From Flavobacteriaceae bacterium (GTDB lineage: Bacteria; Bacteroidota; Bacteroidia; Flavobacteriales; Weeksellaceae): 64,000 nucleotides of DNA. Made by a program: the position numbers and the translations under genes. Numbering within the stretch: the stretch's first letter is position 1; each line of letters begins with the position of its first letter. The stretch lies in contig JAUNUH010000005.1 in NCBI GenBank assembly GCA_030538275.1, positions 1 to 64,000 of the forward strand. Direction: 5' to 3'. Positions 61,346 to 64,000 of the stretch are shown one piece after another. The notes beneath the pieces are model-generated. The model had not been told where the DNA came from and did not search any database. It saw only the letters and a program-made list of their open reading frames with translations.

Positions 61346-62505
61346 ACAATACCTATAAATTATATCTTGTTTTGCTGGCCATCGTTTTGGTGGTAATTGC
61401 TCTGCTGGAATTGAACAAAACCGAAGTGGTAAACTGGTCCAAAACCTATGCTGTACAAGATAAGAATCCATTCGGATTGTTCGTATTCAATCAAGAGGTA
61501 AATCATTTATTAGGGAATGAATTGTTGAAAACTTCGATTATGCCCTATGATTATTTTGAAAAGGATAGTATCTATACGCCACAGAATTTTCTGCTTATCA
61601 ATCAATGGGTTACAGAGCAATCCAATCAAAAATTACTGAATCGAGTAGAGCTTGGGGATAATTTGCTCATATTCAGTGATTTGAGCTGGAATATGCTGTC
61701 AGATACCATGGGTTTTAAAATATCTACTGTAAGATGGGAAACACATAATGAGTTAAAATTAAAAGAAGAAAAATTTGAATCCATTTCTTTAAATATTGAT
61801 AAACTTGCCGGAAATATTGGGATGAATCGAATTGATAATTCCACAACTCGTATTTTGGGAAGTGCATTGGATTCAGAAAATAGAGAAATTGCCAACTTTA
61901 TCGAAATCAAACACGGAAAAGGTAAAATATTCTATCACACAGAGCCATTAGCACTTACCAATTATTATTTGTTGAATGCAGATGATTATAGGTATGCCGA
62001 ATCGGTTTTTTCCTATTTACCACAACGCAGAACAGTTTGGTTTTCAGAGAGTGAGGCATTTGTAAATACATCCCCATTAAGGTTTGTGTTGAGCCAACCC
62101 GCATTGCGATATGCATGGTATATTTTAATTTTTTCAATTCCGTTTTTTGTAATATTTCATGCCAAACGCCGTCAACGAATTGTACCTGTAATCCAACCTT
62201 TGAAAAATGCCTCGGCAGAATTTGTCAAAACCATAGGAAATCTATATTTACAAGAAGGGAATTATAAAGATATGGCCCAGAAAAAGGCGACCTATTTTTT
62301 GAATAAAATACGATCTGAATTGCTTATCGATACTTCTGATTTAGATGAAAATTTTGTTCAAAAATTACAATTAAAAACCGGTGCAAAACCAGAAATAATA
62401 GAAAAAGCCATACCCTTGCTGCGCAAAGCTATACACGAGCAAGCACCCGTACAACAACAAGAATTAATAGAATTAAATAAATTACTCGACCAAATTTATA
62501 AATAA
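61342..62505 (+). CDS. DUF4350-type membrane protein
   Basis: 387 residues. An N-terminal helix (YLVLLAIVLVVIALLEL) anchors a periplasmic domain of ~240 residues with a ThuA/GATase-like beta-alpha pattern (LGDNLLIFSDLSWNML, HGKGKIFYHTEPLAL). A second helix (ILIFSIPFFVIFHAKRR, ~265) precedes a helical cytoplasmic tail. This is the DUF4350 layout seen beside MoxR genes. Overlaps the DUF4129 gene by 4 bp. Confidence 0.8.
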   Translation: MNNTYKLYLVLLAIVLVVIALLELNKTEVVNWSKTYAVQDKNPFGLFVFNQEVNHLLGNELLKTSIMPYDYFEKDSIYTPQNFLLINQWVTEQSNQKLLNRVELGDNLLIFSDLSWNMLSDTMGFKISTVRWETHNELKLKEEKFESISLNIDKLAGNIGMNRIDNSTTRILGSALDSENREIANFIEIKHGKGKIFYHTEPLALTNYYLLNADDYRYAESVFSYLPQRRTVWFSESEAFVNTSPLRFVLSQPALRYAWYILIFSIPFFVIFHAKRRQRIVPVIQPLKNASAEFVKTIGNLYLQEGNYKDMAQKKATYFLNKIRSELLIDTSDLDENFVQKLQLKTGAKPEIIEKAIPLLRKAIHEQAPVQQQELIELNKLLDQIYK

Positions 62506-62554
62506 TAAAAGCTGTAGAAGCGGATAATTTAAATTTTTAAAAACTTAAAGAATT

Positions 62555-63541
62555 ATGGAAAATCAATATCAACCCGAATTTCAATCACGAATCAATCTTG
62601 CACAACTTCAGAATCAACTCCAAAATGTGAAAAATGAAATCAGCAAAGTGATTGTAGGCCAGGAAAATATGATAGAACATCTTCTGGTAGCACTTTTGTC
62701 CAACGGGCATGTGTTGATAGAAGGCGTGCCCGGCGTCGCCAAAACCATTACAGCCAAATTATTAGCCAAAACCATTGATGTCGATTTCAGCAGAATTCAA
62801 TTTACCCCAGATTTGATGCCAAGCGATATTTTAGGAACATCTGTATTCAACATGAAAACAACAGAATTTGAATACAAAAAAGGTCCTATTTTTTCAAACT
62901 TCATTCTTATAGACGAAATCAACCGATCACCCGCCAAAACACAAGCCGCTCTTTTTGAAGTGATGGAAGAGCGACAAATATCGATGGATGGCATTGTATT
63001 TACCATGGAAGAGCCTTTTCTGGTGATTGCAACACAAAATCCCATTGAACACGAAGGTACCTATCGATTGCCCGAAGCGCAATTAGACCGATTTCTCTTT
63101 AAAATCAAGGTAGATTATCCCCAACTCGACGAAGAAGTGCAAATAATCAAAAATCATCACGCACTACGGGTCGATGACAAAACACAGGCAGTACAAGCGG
63201 TGCTTTCTGCATCTGAATTGAAAAGTTATCAGGATTTGGTGAAAAATGTATTGGTAGAAGATCACCTGCTAGCATATATGGCAAAAATCGTAGTGAATAC
63301 CCGCGAAAATCAATTTCTTTTCTTGGGAGCATCACCACGCGCCTCATTGGCATTACTCGTGGCATCCAAAGGATTTGCAGCCATACAAGGACGGGATTTT
63401 GTTACGCCAGAAGATATCAAAAAAGCAGCAAACGCTGTATTGAGACACCGTATCATCGTTTCTCCTGAACGCGAAATGGAAGGACTCAGCCCAGAAGAAA
63501 TCATCAAACAAATTCTTGAATCTATAGAAATACCAAGATAA
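62555..63541 (+). CDS. MoxR family AAA+ ATPase
   Basis: 328 residues. Walker A GVPGVAKTIT (~residue 57), Walker B FILIDEINRSPAKTQAALFE, sensor 1 IATQNP and the DRF arginine-finger region (AQLDRFLF) are intact, as is the C-terminal lid (GASPRASLALLVASKGFA). MoxR ATPases act as chaperones that activate or assemble partner proteins, typically the DUF58/VWA proteins encoded next to them. It starts 49 bp after the DUF4350 gene. Confidence 0.95.
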   Translation: MENQYQPEFQSRINLAQLQNQLQNVKNEISKVIVGQENMIEHLLVALLSNGHVLIEGVPGVAKTITAKLLAKTIDVDFSRIQFTPDLMPSDILGTSVFNMKTTEFEYKKGPIFSNFILIDEINRSPAKTQAALFEVMEERQISMDGIVFTMEEPFLVIATQNPIEHEGTYRLPEAQLDRFLFKIKVDYPQLDEEVQIIKNHHALRVDDKTQAVQAVLSASELKSYQDLVKNVLVEDHLLAYMAKIVVNTRENQFLFLGASPRASLALLVASKGFAAIQGRDFVTPEDIKKAANAVLRHRIIVSPEREMEGLSPEEIIKQILESIEIPR

Positions 63542-63563
63542 TTTCTACAAAGAAAGCAGAAGT

Positions 63564-64000
63564 ATGCGAAGTTTCTTCCAACAAATCTACCTCAACAACC
63601 GATTGTTTATCATTCTCGGAGCAATTGCCATGCTGTACATCCTGGCATTTTTTATCCCATTCTTTATGTGGATAGCACATATCGTGTTGATGTTACTTTT
63701 CGTATTTATAATCGTAGATATACTTTTGCTTTTTACACAAAAAAACGCCATTCAGAGCAAACGAATTTTGCCAGAAAAACTATCCAATGGCGATGAAAAT
63801 ATTACCAGAATTGACATTAAAAATAATTATTCTTTTGATTTAAGTTGTAGCATAATCGACGAAGTACCGTTTCAGTTTCAATATCGGAATTTTGAAATAA
63901 AACGAAAATTAAAAAAGGCTAAAAATCTATTTTTGGAATATCCGCTTATTCCCAAAGAAAGAGGTGAATATAATTTTGGCGCGCTCAATATTTATGCAAA
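63564..64000 (+). CDS. DUF58 domain protein (3' end outside window)
   Basis: The frame opens at ATG 63564 and runs to the window edge (145 codons). Two hydrophobic segments (~18-36 and ~38-56, LFIILGAIAMLYILAFFIPFF and MLLFVFIIVDILLLF) are followed by a beta-rich stretch (PEKLSNGDENITRIDIKNNY) typical of the region ahead of the DUF58 VWA-like domain. It directly follows MoxR, its usual partner. The DUF58 motif itself lies beyond the edge. Confidence 0.85.
   Translation, partial: MRSFFQQIYLNNRLFIILGAIAMLYILAFFIPFFMWIAHIVLMLLFVFIIVDILLLFTQKNAIQSKRILPEKLSNGDENITRIDIKNNYSFDLSCSIIDEVPFQFQYRNFEIKRKLKKAKNLFLEYPLIPKERGEYNFGALNIYA

Noticed and set aside
1-64000. Search for rRNA, tRNA, CRISPR arrays, transposases, integrases or a replication origin
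   Set aside because: Reading by eye found no cloverleaf-like conserved tRNA ends, no regular repeat-spacer array, no transposase motifs and no DnaA-box cluster. A covariance-model scan could still find a tRNA that I missed.

Overview
The window looks like a chromosomal segment of an AT-rich member of the Bacteroidota, most likely a flavobacterium. Three things point there. It carries type IX secretion and gliding-type genes (a PorZ-like protein, a PorP/SprF protein and a giant type-B CTD adhesin). It has GLPGLI and OmpP1/FadL families. Its promoters repeatedly show the Bacteroidota -7 motif TAnnTTTG. No rRNA, tRNA, CRISPR array, transposase or integrase was recognised. The closest genus cannot be fixed from the sequence.

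Region 1 (1-9.3 kb) is the accessory part and the most interesting. It is a tandem array of grasp-with-spasm type peptide-modification (RiPP) cassettes. On the minus strand a cassette reads: GG-leader precursor peptide, secreted DUF6624-like protein, ATP-grasp ligase, small basic ORF, SPASM-domain maturase, then the first 48 codons of a C39-peptidase ABC exporter. A divergent XRE regulator sits upstream. Module 1 (1-4003) runs off the left edge. Module 2 (4222-8057) is complete except for an exporter stub and a regulator with a nonsense codon. Module 3 (8287-9331) is a deletion scar made of a precursor, a SPASM tail, an exporter stub, a truncated DUF6624-like gene and a truncated regulator. 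The SPASM tails of modules 1 and 2 are identical over 275 bp while their N-terminal parts differ completely. An approximately 1 kb block holding regulator, exporter stub and SPASM tail is repeated in modules 2 and 3. The picture is diversification by recombination between shared ends.

Region 2 (9.5-12.6 kb) holds a kinase-like protein and a second, different peptide operon: an eight-cysteine GG-leader peptide, a thioredoxin-fold CxxC protein and a GLPGLI protein.

Region 3 (12.8-29 kb) is mostly housekeeping: a DoxX/YceI/VOC/YceI operon with a Crp-like gene, CorA, Mrp and NifU Fe-S factors, a 2-oxoacid:ferredoxin oxidoreductase alpha subunit without its beta partner, DUF3108, a CNNM/CBS protein, an rRNA/tRNA methyltransferase, an acyltransferase, RecO, PorZ, a U32 peptidase with a ferredoxin, and 5-formyl-THF cyclo-ligase.

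Region 4 (29-48.7 kb) covers cell surface and envelope: PorP/SprF, a 2222-residue repeat adhesin, a Spy-like protein, ProRS, a Tyr/Gly/Trp-rich lipoprotein with a FadL-type channel, MscL, DUF192, Lgt, YidD, an OmpA protein, a glycosyltransferase and FabI.

Region 5 (48.8-57.8 kb) is an AspT-type transporter, a Crp/Fnr regulator and a clade II type nitrous oxide reductase locus (cytochrome c, NosZ, a membrane protein, NosL, NosD, NosF, NosY). An FNR-type box lies where a class II activator would bind before the cytochrome gene. NosZ reduces N2O, the cytochrome probably feeds it electrons, and NosL/D/F/Y supply the copper sulfide centre.

Region 6 (57.9-64 kb) is the conserved RDD / SpoIIM / membrane protein / DUF4129 / DUF4350 / MoxR / DUF58 cluster, cut by the right edge.
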